Part shown: piece by piece, positions 16,967-26,830 of the stretch | Layout: each line of letters opens with the position of its first letter | Position numbering within the stretch: position 1 is the stretch's first letter | DNA from: Pedobacter arcticus A12 | GTDB taxonomy: Bacteria > Bacteroidota > Bacteroidia > Sphingobacteriales > Sphingobacteriaceae | Assembly (NCBI RefSeq): GCF_000302595.1 | Contig: NZ_JH947125.1 | Location: 1,052,785-1,116,784, forward strand | DNA length: 64,000 nt | Reading direction: 5' to 3' | The notes under the pieces: model-generated | What the model saw: the letters and a program-made list of their open reading frames with translations, nothing else | The model's database searches: none | What the model was told of the DNA's origin: nothing | Position numbers and translations under genes: made by a program

Positions 16967-18241
16967 TCAACGCAGGTCAAATCCAGCAAAATCAACATTT
17001 ACGTTATAAGGACTAATAGACGTGTCTAATAAACATGCTAATTCGCGTTTATTCACTAATTTATCTTTGTTATAAGCTGCTTTAAAATTATAAAAAGCTT
17101 TCCACCTGGTTTCTACTTCTTGCTGTATGGAAACAGGGTCTCGTCCGCTTACAAAGCTTAATAAAGAGATTACGTTTTCAACAGAAAGTTCATTTATATT
17201 TTTGTTTTCAATAAACCAAATTCTAGAGCGTGGGTAAAGTTGGGCCATTACATCTTTGATATCTTTAGTCAAAACTTCATCATCTGGGTTAAATTTCCCC
17301 GTCTTAAAATCAAAACTTAAAACACCGCTTGCAATTATTTTTTGAATCGGATACCAAGCTAAATCATCTCCTTTAACATCTAAAACAGGAAATAAAAAGC
17401 TTTTATAATCAATCATTTCGTTTTGCGTAATACGGATGCTTGCTTTTTTAGGACTAACGTTAAAGAAAGGTCCGTAAGCGGCTAAGGCACCTGCCGCTTG
17501 GCCCATATTTGTCCAAAGGGCAATGTTTCTTAAATCTTCCGTTTCTAAATCTTTAAAACAGGACATGGAGACAACCAAAAGGTTATCCACTTCTTTTGGA
17601 ATAAAAACACCTAACGGAATAAAATGTAACGAACTATCTTTTCCAAAACCAGCTGCGGCACTTGTTTTGTAAAGTTTTTGAACCTGCTGGTAAGGCTGTT
17701 CCCTTTGTTGTTTTGAGTAGTTTACCAAGGCTTCAAATTTCCCTAAGCTATCCAACTTTAGAATATTGTTTTTTACCAAGAGCGAGTTTTTACTGTTTGT
17801 AGTGGCGTCTACTAACACCTTACATTTAATTTTCTCTAACTTTCCATCAATAAAAACTTTCACAATCCATCCGCCATTTTTCTGTTCTATTTCTTGAATG
17901 GGCGTTCCTTTTAAAAACTGCAGTTTCTTTGTGTTTTTAACGATATGCTCTAACGCCAACTGCGGACTGGTATTTGTACTGTCTTTCGCTTTTTTATAGG
18001 CATCTCGCCAAGTTTTCCAAATGCCATGGTCAAAACTTGGGATGTTCATATCCGGTTCAGCATCTCCAATTAAATTATCACTAGGCTCAATAAGTAACGC
18101 TTTTACACCACTGGTTGCTGCTTGTATCGCCACAGCAGTTCCGGCGGCGCTTCCGCCAATAACGATAATATCTGGTTTGTACTGTGCAAAAGTTGTTAAG
18201 CTCAGCAACAGAAAAAATAAAGAGGTAATATGCTTGATCAT
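16967..18241 (-). CDS. Exported FAD-dependent oxidoreductase
   Basis: A 424-residue FAD-dependent oxidoreductase with an N-terminal signal peptide (hydrophobic SLFFLLLSLTTFAQ, about 6-19). Dinucleotide-binding motif IIVIGGSAAGTAVAIQAA follows at about 24-41, and VLVDATTNS and NIALWTNMGQAAGALAAYG later are typical of the FAD_oxidored group. It probably acts in the periplasm; substrate unknown. It stands alone, divergent from the DinB-like gene with 142 bp between. Confidence 0.82.
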   Translation of the reverse strand: MIKHITSLFFLLLSLTTFAQYKPDIIVIGGSAAGTAVAIQAATSGVKALLIEPSDNLIGDAEPDMNIPSFDHGIWKTWRDAYKKAKDSTNTSPQLALEHIVKNTKKLQFLKGTPIQEIEQKNGGWIVKVFIDGKLEKIKCKVLVDATTNSKNSLLVKNNILKLDSLGKFEALVNYSKQQREQPYQQVQKLYKTSAAAGFGKDSSLHFIPLGVFIPKEVDNLLVVSMSCFKDLETEDLRNIALWTNMGQAAGALAAYGPFFNVSPKKASIRITQNEMIDYKSFLFPVLDVKGDDLAWYPIQKIIASGVLSFDFKTGKFNPDDEVLTKDIKDVMAQLYPRSRIWFIENKNINELSVENVISLLSFVSGRDPVSIQQEVETRWKAFYNFKAAYNKDKLVNKRELACLLDTSISPYNVNVDFAGFDLR

Positions 18242-18383
18242 AATTGTAAATTAACGATTTAATAAGGAGTTTAATTTTTAAGATTTTAAAATTTAACTTT
18301 TCTTAACTCAAGTATTTAAAAACTGCGACCAATAACTCATAATTGTACTAAGCAATTAACTTTGTATCGCTTAACTTTTTTAG

Positions 18384-19082
18384 ATGATAAACGTTCAATA
18401 TCCGTTCTTGGATTTAACACAGGCTTTACTTGCATTACTAAAAACCCTAAAACCAACAGATTGGGCTAAAACCACACTTTTTAAAAATTACAAAATTAAC
18501 GGACTTGCAAAAGACCTTGTTCAAATCCATGTAAATATATTAACAAAACAACTTAATGCTTTTACGTTGAATATAGGGGAGATTGATACAGTTGCAGATT
18601 CAGCATCGATAAAAGAAAGCTGTGAGTCGCTAGCTCATCTATTAGAAAACAACAATATTGTTTTTGAACTTGATGAAAAGGAATATGCTTATTGTTGGCT
18701 TTTACAACAATATATCCGGCAGGCGCTAAATAATCAAGACCTTCTGGTAAAAGCATTTTACTTCCCTTTTTTAAATACAGTTATGCAAAATTTTGCAGGT
18801 CATTATCAGCGGGTTGAGGCTAATGAGGATGTAATAGTTAAAGTAGAAATTGTGGGAGAGGCTGGCGGAATTTGGTCGATTGAAAAAAGCGCCGCTGGTT
18901 GGACAAGTGTTACCGAGCATAAGCCGGCAACTGTAACCATTTATCTTGATCAGCAGATTGCTTGGTTATTATTTACTAACGCACTCCATGTAAGCGAAAT
19001 AGGTCAGTTTTACCAGCTTATTGGAAATAAACAATTAGGCAGTTATTTTTTAAACATGCGGACTAATATTGCTGTTTCATAA
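18384..19082 (+). CDS. DinB/MDMPI-like protein
   Basis: A 232-residue protein whose start LLALLKTLKPTDWAKTT is typical of the DinB_2/mycothiol maleylpyruvate isomerase (MDMPI) superfamily, a four-helix metal-binding fold. The C-terminal ~90 residues look like the SCP2-like partner domain of that family. The usual three metal-ligand histidines are not all obvious; His49 (VQIHVN) is one candidate. Bacteroidota do not make mycothiol, so the true thiol or substrate is unknown. Monocistronic. Confidence 0.55.
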   Translation: MINVQYPFLDLTQALLALLKTLKPTDWAKTTLFKNYKINGLAKDLVQIHVNILTKQLNAFTLNIGEIDTVADSASIKESCESLAHLLENNNIVFELDEKEYAYCWLLQQYIRQALNNQDLLVKAFYFPFLNTVMQNFAGHYQRVEANEDVIVKVEIVGEAGGIWSIEKSAAGWTSVTEHKPATVTIYLDQQIAWLLFTNALHVSEIGQFYQLIGNKQLGSYFLNMRTNIAVS

Positions 19083-19235
19083 TACGTGTTATCGATAAAT
19101 ACTTTTCATCATCACAAGGGTTTAAAAGGTTGATGAGCAGATTTTTATTGTAAGATTTTGAATTTTAGAAGTATCAATAATTTGTTTGGCAAGGTATTGG
19201 TATTGCTTAAATCGAACAATTAAAATTTAAAAATC

Positions 19236-19556
19236 ATGGAAAGTAAAACAAAATCAAAAGTAGCATTAGGCCTAATTTTAGGAGTTGCAGCAGGAGCCGC
19301 AGTTTACTATTTTATGACCAACGAAGACGGAAAGCAACAGTTAAGCAATGTAATTGATGCAGTAAAAGACTTTAGCGATAAAGCAAAAACCGCAGCGGTA
19401 GAACAATCAAGTAAATTAGCAGATAAAGCCTCAGATCTAGCCTCAACTTATGCAAGTAAAGCCTCAGATTTAGCTTCAGAATATATATCAAAAGCATCAG
19501 ATGCAACTTCTAAATTAGCAGAAGATGCTCAAAAACAAGCACAGCGAGTAGGTTAA
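19236..19556 (+). CDS. YtxH-domain protein with LEA-like repeats
   Basis: A 106-residue protein with an N-terminal hydrophobic segment (LGLILGVAAGAAVYYFM, about 11-27) and a long amphipathic helix built of short Ala/Ser/Lys repeats such as LADKASDLASTYASKASD. The YtxH family is associated with stress in Firmicutes and Bacteroidota, and the helix resembles late-embryogenesis-abundant 11-mers. It is probably membrane-anchored. Ala-rich composition and the AAAATC start context are ordinary. Confidence 0.85.
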   Translation: MESKTKSKVALGLILGVAAGAAVYYFMTNEDGKQQLSNVIDAVKDFSDKAKTAAVEQSSKLADKASDLASTYASKASDLASEYISKASDATSKLAEDAQKQAQRVG

Positions 19557-19570
19557 TCCCTACTTGCTTT

Positions 19571-20485
19571 TTACTTTGTGCCAATAAGGTTCAAAACAAC
19601 AACAGAACTATGTGTATAACCTAGCGTATTGCCGGGTTTTGTTGTTACCAGCTTGCCGAAATAAATGTCTAAAATACCTTGCAAAACTTTACGGCGGTTT
19701 TCCCTGTAATCATCAGTTGCGTTAAAGCGGTAAACATGTAGTTTTCCATTTTGATCAACAATTGCCGAGATGGTATAGGCGAAATCTTTGTATGCGGGCT
19801 TTATTTTAGCTGTATATTCGGGGTACAAATAATCGTAAGAAGCACTTTTGCCCTCTAACTTATTAACCGAAGATAGTTTTTCGATTTTAATAATATTGCT
19901 TTTTGTGGTGAACTCCACTGGATTTCGAGCTGCAAAAAATAAACTGCTATCTGCTAACGATTGGTTTGCTAAATCCGCTCGATGTTTTACAAATACCGAA
20001 TCTTGTTTGCGTGGCTTTCTTAAATCTTCAACTTTTTGGTTTATCTTTTTAAGGTAAGCTTCGGAGTAGAATGTCATATAAACTTCTGATCTCACGTCTT
20101 TTGCAATCTGCTTGGCATTAACCTCCAATCGCTGCAAAAGCAAGCTGTCTTTACTCACATTTTTAACCCTAAACCATTCCCGAGCAAAATTATATACGCC
20201 ATCATGACTAAAAATCAGATCGAAATCTAGCATTTTATCTTTGGTTGGGCTATATGCTTGTACTGTGGTGTCAGATAAAAAGCGGATTGCCCATTCTGGC
20301 GTTTGCTGAAAACCGAGTTCATTAAAAACCAATCCATTTGCAAAAGTCCGCCTAACCTCATAGTATTTTATCCCTTTAATAGGTTCAAACTTAAACTCAC
20401 GTTGCGATGGATCATTTTTAGGCGATGACCGCTGGCAGGAACTCGTTAATATAAAAAGAAGAAATACTAAAAACAGGTAACGCAT
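19571..20485 (-). CDS. Lipoprotein of unknown function, TonB_C-like tail
   Basis: A 304-residue lipoprotein (signal MRYLFLVFLLFILTSSC, lipobox LTSSC). No family is recognised with certainty. The last ~90 residues (AYTISAIVDQNGKLHVYRF, then VVLNLIG) resemble a TonB C-terminal-type fold, in which an input protein domain ends in a beta hairpin. This is a weak inference. It converges on the YtxH gene with 14 bp between the stops and diverges from rsgA by 112 bp. Confidence 0.6.
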   Translation of the reverse strand: MRYLFLVFLLFILTSSCQRSSPKNDPSQREFKFEPIKGIKYYEVRRTFANGLVFNELGFQQTPEWAIRFLSDTTVQAYSPTKDKMLDFDLIFSHDGVYNFAREWFRVKNVSKDSLLLQRLEVNAKQIAKDVRSEVYMTFYSEAYLKKINQKVEDLRKPRKQDSVFVKHRADLANQSLADSSLFFAARNPVEFTTKSNIIKIEKLSSVNKLEGKSASYDYLYPEYTAKIKPAYKDFAYTISAIVDQNGKLHVYRFNATDDYRENRRKVLQGILDIYFGKLVTTKPGNTLGYTHSSVVVLNLIGTK

Positions 20486-20597
20486 AGTTATAATGAATGC
20501 GAAAATAGCAGAAATGTTGTACCTGTTTTGAATTTAATAAAAAAACACGCAATTAATTTTAACCCTAAATAAGGTTTATCCTTATCTTTAAGCCCGA

Positions 20598-21518
20598 ATG
20601 CAAGGATTAGTAATAAAGTCTACAGGAAGCTGGTACACCGTTGAACACGAACAAGGGAAAAGGTACGAGTGTAGAATAAAAGGTAGGTTAAGGATGAAGG
20701 GTTTGGTGAGCACAAACCCAGTTGCAGTTGGCGATATCGTAGATTTTGAGCCAGAACCAGATTTAGAAACAGCCGTGATTTCCAAAGTTCACGACCGTAA
20801 AAACTACATCATCCGTAAATCCATCAATCTTTCTAAACAGGTTCAGGTTATTGCAGCAAACTTAGATTTGGCTTGTTTGGTGGTTACTTTGGCCGCCCCA
20901 CGTACCTCGCTTGGCTTTATCGATCGTTTTTTGGTTACTGCCGAAGCCTATGGCGTACCCGCTTTGCTTATTTTCAACAAACTGGATTTATTTAGTGCCG
21001 AAGGTTTAGAGATATTAGAAAATTACATCGACTTATACCAAGGAATCGGCTACGCTTGCTATTCCGTTTCTGCCACAAAAGGCTTAAACATTGGCGAACT
21101 AGAAAGTGTTTTAAAAGATAAGATTTCGTTATTCTCAGGTCATTCGGGCGTAGGGAAATCTAGTTTGATCAATCGTTTAATTCCCGGTAAAGAACTTAGA
21201 ACAGGTGAAATATCAGATTGGAGCGAGATGGGAAAACATACCACCACCTTTGCCGAGCTTTTTGATTTGCCTTTCGGCGGAAAGCTGATTGACACACCCG
21301 GAATTAGAGAATTAGGAATTGCCGATATTGAAAAACACGAATTAGGGCACTTTTTTCCTGAAATGAGAGCGCTGATGCATAGCTGTAAGTTTAACAATTG
21401 TGTACATATTAACGAACCTGGTTGTGCCGTTTTAAAAGCATTGGAAGCAGGAGATATAGAACCTACCCGTTACGATAGCTACCAGAGTATTTATTTCGGA
21501 AACGATACGAGACATTGA
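20598..21518 (+). CDS. rsgA: Ribosome small-subunit GTPase A
   Basis: A 306-residue circularly permuted GTPase that checks 30S subunit maturation. An N-terminal OB-fold (about 1-65) is followed by the permuted G motifs: G4 FNKLDL, then G1 GHSGVGKSSLI, then G3 DTPGIREL. A C-terminal zinc finger follows: CKFNNCVHINEPGC, ligands Cys-x4-5-Cys-x-His-x5-Cys. Length and order are normal. The start at 20598 gives MQGLVIKSTGSWY, the usual N-terminus. Confidence 0.96.
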   Translation: MQGLVIKSTGSWYTVEHEQGKRYECRIKGRLRMKGLVSTNPVAVGDIVDFEPEPDLETAVISKVHDRKNYIIRKSINLSKQVQVIAANLDLACLVVTLAAPRTSLGFIDRFLVTAEAYGVPALLIFNKLDLFSAEGLEILENYIDLYQGIGYACYSVSATKGLNIGELESVLKDKISLFSGHSGVGKSSLINRLIPGKELRTGEISDWSEMGKHTTTFAELFDLPFGGKLIDTPGIRELGIADIEKHELGHFFPEMRALMHSCKFNNCVHINEPGCAVLKALEAGDIEPTRYDSYQSIYFGNDTRH

Positions 21519-22004
21519 TTTTTTATGATGGCTTATAAGATATTTAACCACATAGAAACATAGGGGTGTATTATTCAAAGAGAGATTCTGGGCATTTTAA
21601 CACGCTTTGCACTCATACGCCACAGGCATTATTCACAGGCCGGTATCCGCTTCAATCGTTAATGCGCTTGAAACGTGGAAATAATGTTTTTAAAAAGATT
21701 CTTGTCAACCATCAATTACCCCACACCTGTCCGGCGTGTTCAGTGTAAGCGCCACTCCGGATTGTTTAATGGAAAAGAGTTTTCAAACTCGATAACTGGA
21801 ACCAAGATTAAATTTGGTTTTCAATAAAACATTTAAGTGATCTTTCAGAACAATAAACAAGGGTGGCCAATTTACCGTTGGAACGGATTTATGAAATAAA
21901 ATATCTCTCCTAAGGATAATTTAAACACTATACGAATAAGATATTTTTGAAAGAGTAATCTCAATTCTAAAATGCTCATAATTTCGAATCCCTAAACCTG
22001 TGAT
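21519..22004. other. Gene-free stretch with a repeat copy
   Basis: A 486-bp spacer between rsgA and the ligase-like gene. It contains a copy of a palindromic repeat (21725-21794, listed separately) and a segment of the type TAACCACATAGAAACATAG found in Bacteroidota spacers. No credible gene was seen; a 60-codon ORF at 21566-21748 looks like a chance frame across the repeat. Confidence 0.5.
21725..21794 (+). repeat. Palindromic intergenic repeat, copy 1
   Basis: First of three ~70-bp related copies (others 30211-30280 and 33880-33951). It has a CCGGCGTG...CACTCCGG stem with one mismatch, then ATTGTTTAATGGAAAAG, then a second hairpin GAGTTT-TC-AAACTC (21777-21790). It is a REP-like element. 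Confidence 0.7.
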
Positions 22005-23885
22005 TTGAAACCAATTCTTAGCTGCATTGTACTACTTGCCCTTGTGGGCAGCTTGTTAGTCAGCGATTATTTTTATTATCCCCTACAAACCTCATTTTTC
22101 TTCTATCTCTCTTTTGCAGCGATTATTTTTTTTATAACGGCGCTGGTTTTTGTAACAACAAAAAACCTGATAAATAGTGGCTTATCACTGCCAATTCTTG
22201 TGTTGTTAATCTGGTTTGTCTATATCATATTACAACAGCTAGCTGCCGCTGGCCTTGGATTTAACGGTTATCACGCTATTGCAAATCTCCTGCTACTAGG
22301 GTCACTTCTATTTCTATTTCGTACCGAAAAAATATCGTTTCAGTTTATCAGTGCAGGTGTTTTTATTATAGCCTTTATCCAATCATCAATATGTGTTTTA
22401 CAGTGGATTGGCTTATTAAAATCTCCTAGTGATTATTTTCAAGTAACAGGAAGCTTAACCAATCCCAATGTTACTGCAATGTTTTTAGCAATGGTGTGTC
22501 CGTTAACACTCTATTTGTGGCGCTTCCCTAAGTATCGTAGTTACATTGCATTCGCATCCAGTATTATGCTTTTAAGCTTAATATTACTGAACTGCCGTAC
22601 CGCTTACATTGGGCTCGGTTCTATTTTTTTATTGGCCATTCATTTCAAATTCAAGGTGTTTAGTCATCTTGGGCTTAACAAAAGAACTGGATTAATTTTT
22701 TTATTATTCAGTTTCTCTTTGGGCTTGGTTATCCCGGTTGTTTCAAAAATTTATCATGCAAAAAAAGATTCTGCAGATGGGCGCATATTGATCTACAAGC
22801 TCAGTGCTTCCATGGCAAAAAATGCTCCTTTTTTTGGAATTGGCTACGGAAATTTTGAACGAGACTACAATATTTATCAAGCAGATTATTTAAGTAAAAA
22901 TCCAAAAGCCGAAGGCTTTGCCCAGGCAGGACATGTAAAGATGGCTTATAATGACTATCTCCAGAATACCATTGAAGGAGGCTTGGTTGGTCTGGTATTG
23001 TTTGCCGGCAGCATTATTTTGCTCTTAAATTCCAAGAAAAAGGAAGTTAAATCATCCGATAAAGAGTCGACTTTCGATGCTTTTGCCATCGGTAAATTAG
23101 GTGTGCTTGCTTTTGCAATAATGGCAATGGTAAATTTTACTATAGAAGCCGTACCTGTAATGTTCCTGTTCATTGTTTATGCGGCGCTTATCGTTAAACA
23201 AACCAAAAGCTTTTGCACTTTAAAAAACATCTCCGCAAATTACTTTCAAGTTTCTGCCACAATTGTAGCCATATACATTTGTTACCTCACCTTTAATTTT
23301 ATTAGTGCAAACCGAAAAAATGCAATTGCAAAAGCACTCGCCCGCTCCAATCAGACTGAAAAAGCAATTGTACTGTTAAATTCTTTGAAAGAACCGCTAA
23401 GAAACCTGGAGAGCTATCACAGTAATTTCGCCTATGTTTTGTACCTCAATAACAATTCTGAGAATACCCTAAAGGAAATATTACTTACAAAAAAACACAC
23501 TTCAGATCCAAAGCTTTTTCGCTTGGCGGGGCAGTGTTACCTAAAACTGGGTCAGTTGGAGTTGGCAGCTAAAGAATTTGAGACAGAAAGCAAGCTTACC
23601 CCAACTGTTTTTGCTCCCCGTTATTACCTTATGCAGACTGCATTAAAAGCACACAATATGCCTTTAGCTATAAATACGGCCCAGGGTATTGTGGATTTAA
23701 AACCGAAAATAAAATCCAACAAAGTATTCTTCTACAAAAATCAAGCTTCGATTTTGCTTAAAAACACTGGCCTCAAGCGTTCGGTAAATCTCACCAAAAA
23801 GAAATTAACAAATCCGCTTAAAAACTGGCAATCGGCAGATTTTTCCAAGACAAATGAAACCTCACAACCGCAACAGAAATGGTAA
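22005..23885 (+). CDS. O-antigen-ligase-like membrane protein with TPR region
   Basis: A 626-residue protein with about twelve membrane segments in residues 1-430 and a soluble tetratricopeptide-like C-terminus (AKALARSNQTEKAIVLLNSL, LFRLAGQCYLKLGQLELAAKEF). The Wzy_C/O-antigen ligase features are present: LNCRTAYIGL, then FFGIGYGNFERDYNIYQ and a His in AGHVKMAYNDYLQNTIEGGL. It would move polysaccharide at the periplasmic face of the inner membrane. The only available start is a TTG at 22005, because an in-frame TAA lies at 21993-21995. It overlaps the next ORF by 7 bp. Confidence 0.78.
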   Translation: MKPILSCIVLLALVGSLLVSDYFYYPLQTSFFFYLSFAAIIFFITALVFVTTKNLINSGLSLPILVLLIWFVYIILQQLAAAGLGFNGYHAIANLLLLGSLLFLFRTEKISFQFISAGVFIIAFIQSSICVLQWIGLLKSPSDYFQVTGSLTNPNVTAMFLAMVCPLTLYLWRFPKYRSYIAFASSIMLLSLILLNCRTAYIGLGSIFLLAIHFKFKVFSHLGLNKRTGLIFLLFSFSLGLVIPVVSKIYHAKKDSADGRILIYKLSASMAKNAPFFGIGYGNFERDYNIYQADYLSKNPKAEGFAQAGHVKMAYNDYLQNTIEGGLVGLVLFAGSIILLLNSKKKEVKSSDKESTFDAFAIGKLGVLAFAIMAMVNFTIEAVPVMFLFIVYAALIVKQTKSFCTLKNISANYFQVSATIVAIYICYLTFNFISANRKNAIAKALARSNQTEKAIVLLNSLKEPLRNLESYHSNFAYVLYLNNNSENTLKEILLTKKHTSDPKLFRLAGQCYLKLGQLELAAKEFETESKLTPTVFAPRYYLMQTALKAHNMPLAINTAQGIVDLKPKIKSNKVFFYKNQASILLKNTGLKRSVNLTKKKLTNPLKNWQSADFSKTNETSQPQQKW

Positions 23886-25444
23886 ACAAGCTAACTATCC
23901 TGAATATAAAATACGTGATGATGTTTCTTTTTGGTCTTCACGCTTCCACAAATGCAGTAGCACAGGTAAAATACCCTTTAGCCGTTGAAAAGGTTTTAAA
24001 GCTTACGCCCAAGAACAGACATCAGCTGGAAAAAGTAATCGCACATTATCAAAAAACGGGAGAAACACTTAAGCTGAAAGCCACTTATTTCCTCATCAGT
24101 AATATGGATATCCATAGCTCTTACGATATCATTTGGGTAGATGCCAATCAGCAAAAAGTACCGTTTAACGAACTCGATTATCCCAATATGGAAGCGGCAA
24201 CAGCCACTTTTGAAAAACTGAAGAAACAATTTAAAGGTGTGCACCCAAAGCAGATCATTTACCGCGACATTGATAGAATCACAGCTAATTATTTGATTGA
24301 TAATATTGATAAAGCATTTATCGCTTGGAAAAGTCCGTACGCTAAAAATTTGAATTTCAGTGATTTCTGTGAATACCTTTTGCCTTACCGCATCAGTGTT
24401 GAACCCTTACAAAATTGGCGTGGCAGATACCAAAACGAGTTCAAAGATTTTTTAAATGGCGAAAAGGGTAAACCCTTAGAAAGCTTATTGACGGATCTGG
24501 CTATAAAAAGACCAGAGTTATTTTACAACAGCTTTGGCGATGAACAAGTGCGGCGGAAAGAGCCTCTACCTCGGTTAGGTGCGCTCAATTTATTGCTCCG
24601 TAAAAATGGTTCATGTGAAGATATGGCGGGTTTAGCCGTGTTCTCCTTAAGGGCGATGGGCGTTGCTTCCAGTATAGATTATGTTCCGTATTGGGCAACT
24701 TCTGCATACAGTCATTTTTTCAATGTGGCTTTTAAACCAAACAAAACCGTGGTGCCCTTTGAAATGGGTAACGCAAATAATCCCTTACAGGTAATCCCTT
24801 TACGTCGAGAGCCTTCAAAAGTGATCCGCACCACTTATAGTAAGCAAGCGGGTACACTAGCTTCTTTCACAGCTTTGGAAGAAATCCCTTCGGGTTTTTT
24901 GCGCTCACAAAATTATTTAGACGTAACCAGCGACTATTGGGAAACGGCCGATTTACCTGTAAGGCTACAGTCTGGAATTCCAAATGGTAAAATTGTTTAT
25001 GCCTGCGTATTTAACAATGGGCAGTTTAAGGCTACTTGGTGGGCTAAAGCAAGCGCAGGCATAGCAAATTTTGAAAAAATGCCCAAAGGGGTAGTTTATT
25101 TACCTATGGTTTACCAAAACAAAAAAACTGTTGTTTGTGGTAACCCTGTGGCTTTGGGCTACCATAACAAACTAGAGCTAAATGCAGACTTAAGCAAGCC
25201 CCGAAGCATTGTTGTAAAGCAACAGGACAATTACCTGCTATTTAAGTCCGGCAAAAAGTATCGTCTTTATTATTGGAAAAATGGCTGGAAATTGAGCTCC
25301 GCCCAAACTGCAATGACCAATGAAGGGCAATTGATTTTTACCAATGTTCCAAATAATGCCCTCCTCATTTTAATACCAGAGTACTCGAAACACAAAGAAC
25401 GACCATTCATCATCACCGATAAAGGAGAGCGAGTTTGGTTTTAA
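23879..25444 (+). CDS. Exported transglutaminase-like protein
   Basis: A 521-residue protein with an N-terminal signal (MMFLFGLHASTNAVAQ within residues 14-29) and a central transglutaminase-like core: Cys247 in NGSCEDMAGLAVFSLRAMG and His about 282 in SAYSHFFNVAF. The rest is unassigned. Such domains can be cysteine proteases or amide-forming enzymes acting on cell-surface protein. It overlaps the O-antigen-ligase-like gene by 7 bp, so they are translationally coupled and probably act together at the envelope. The 3' end is 56 bp from the next start. Confidence 0.75.
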   Translation: MVNKLTILNIKYVMMFLFGLHASTNAVAQVKYPLAVEKVLKLTPKNRHQLEKVIAHYQKTGETLKLKATYFLISNMDIHSSYDIIWVDANQQKVPFNELDYPNMEAATATFEKLKKQFKGVHPKQIIYRDIDRITANYLIDNIDKAFIAWKSPYAKNLNFSDFCEYLLPYRISVEPLQNWRGRYQNEFKDFLNGEKGKPLESLLTDLAIKRPELFYNSFGDEQVRRKEPLPRLGALNLLLRKNGSCEDMAGLAVFSLRAMGVASSIDYVPYWATSAYSHFFNVAFKPNKTVVPFEMGNANNPLQVIPLRREPSKVIRTTYSKQAGTLASFTALEEIPSGFLRSQNYLDVTSDYWETADLPVRLQSGIPNGKIVYACVFNNGQFKATWWAKASAGIANFEKMPKGVVYLPMVYQNKKTVVCGNPVALGYHNKLELNADLSKPRSIVVKQQDNYLLFKSGKKYRLYYWKNGWKLSSAQTAMTNEGQLIFTNVPNNALLILIPEYSKHKERPFIITDKGERVWF

Positions 25445-25500
25445 AGAGCTGATTTGAAATTTAAACCACATAAACTATTTAAACAAAAACCATAATAACC

Positions 25501-26778
25501 ATGAAAAAAACAAAGACAATGATGATCACGCTTACTGTGGCACTGTTAGCTGGGTCGGTATTTGCACAGCAGAATGCCAGCCATGCGCTTAGCCCGGGCA
25601 CCTCCAACAATTATCCTGCTCCTGTGATTAAGGAGTTGAAACAAGTCTTAGAAAAAATCCCTTTAAACACGCAGAAGCAAGAGGCAATGGCTAATTATCT
25701 CTTGAAGAAAGGAAACCGTTTAAAAGAAATAGCCAATCAGTCCCCAGAACAGCAAACTGCATTAAAAGACAGTTTGCAAAGGGTTTTTGTGAGCATGCTG
25801 AGTAACGAGGATCTGAAAAACTACTATACAGCGGTAGTGAATGCTAAAAATAAGACTAAAAAAGAAGCTGAAAAAATATTACTAAAATCAACAGATCAAG
25901 ACACCTTAAATGCAATTGCTTTAGAGAGGGATGTACAGATAGCGATGTTGAAGGACGCTGAAAACGATGTTGAAAAGTTTAAAAAGCTAAAAAGTGGCAT
26001 TGCCAGTAGTTACAAAAAAGATATTGATAAATTCCTCTTGGATAAAGGCTATAAAAAGAATGGCTACGAAGAATTTGCCGAGGGCGTTCTGCAAACCTAT
26101 GTTACCAAATACCAACTCAACAATAAAGAGAAGGACGCTTTACGGCCTTTAATTGTTAAAAAATATCGGGAACTATCCACGGTAAAGTCAAAAGATATTC
26201 CTCAAAATGCCAAAGACAGCGTAGTAAACACCATCGAGGAACAGGCCAGTAAAAATTTGGATAAGTTTATCGCTTTTTATCACAAGGCTCCTAAGAGCGC
26301 TAAATTATTGCAGATCATCTCCAAAAAATCGTATTTCCAACTCACTGAACCCCAAATAGAAAGTTTTATTGATTTTTTAGCGATAACCAGAAAAAACGGA
26401 GCAGTAAAAGAGAACAATAAAGAGGGTGTTGTTGGTCCAGACGTTTTCATAGCTAAAACCTTAAATAAAGAGCAATACCTTAAGTATTTAGCTTTAGAGA
26501 ACAAGGACAAAGCCTCCGAAAAAGCCAAAAGCGATTGGCAAGATGCTCAAAAACTGGGTTTAGCCAGTGGTTTGGACAGTGCCAGCACCCTAAAAGTTTT
26601 AACAAATTACTATACCAGTAAAATGGTTGCTCAGCAAAGGAAGGACCTTAAACCTGAAGAGCAGGAAGGCGAAGCCATACAGTTAAAAGGCGCAGTACCT
26701 TTATTGATTACCAAGCTAAAAACCGCCCGCAAAAAGCCCAATACCGAAATGGCATTAAAAAAAGGCTTTACATGGTAA
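25501..26778 (+). CDS. Exported helical protein of unknown function
   Basis: A 425-residue protein with a signal peptide (MMITLTVALLAGSVFAQ, about 7-23). The mature part is Lys/Glu/Leu-rich and predicted mostly helical, with runs such as NNKEKDALRPLIVKKYREL. No conserved enzymatic motif was recognised. It sits between the transglutaminase-like gene and the Sel1/T9SS gene, all co-directional, so it may belong to the same transcript. Function not assigned. Confidence 0.6.
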   Translation: MKKTKTMMITLTVALLAGSVFAQQNASHALSPGTSNNYPAPVIKELKQVLEKIPLNTQKQEAMANYLLKKGNRLKEIANQSPEQQTALKDSLQRVFVSMLSNEDLKNYYTAVVNAKNKTKKEAEKILLKSTDQDTLNAIALERDVQIAMLKDAENDVEKFKKLKSGIASSYKKDIDKFLLDKGYKKNGYEEFAEGVLQTYVTKYQLNNKEKDALRPLIVKKYRELSTVKSKDIPQNAKDSVVNTIEEQASKNLDKFIAFYHKAPKSAKLLQIISKKSYFQLTEPQIESFIDFLAITRKNGAVKENNKEGVVGPDVFIAKTLNKEQYLKYLALENKDKASEKAKSDWQDAQKLGLASGLDSASTLKVLTNYYTSKMVAQQRKDLKPEEQEGEAIQLKGAVPLLITKLKTARKKPNTEMALKKGFTW

Positions 26779-26830
26779 GTGAATGATAGAAACAAAGGTT
26801 CAATTCAAATTTATTCAAACTGAAAAGAAG

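Noticed and set aside
21566-21748. 60-codon ORF between rsgA and the ligase-like gene
   Set aside because: It crosses the palindromic repeat, has no family resemblance and no start-site support.
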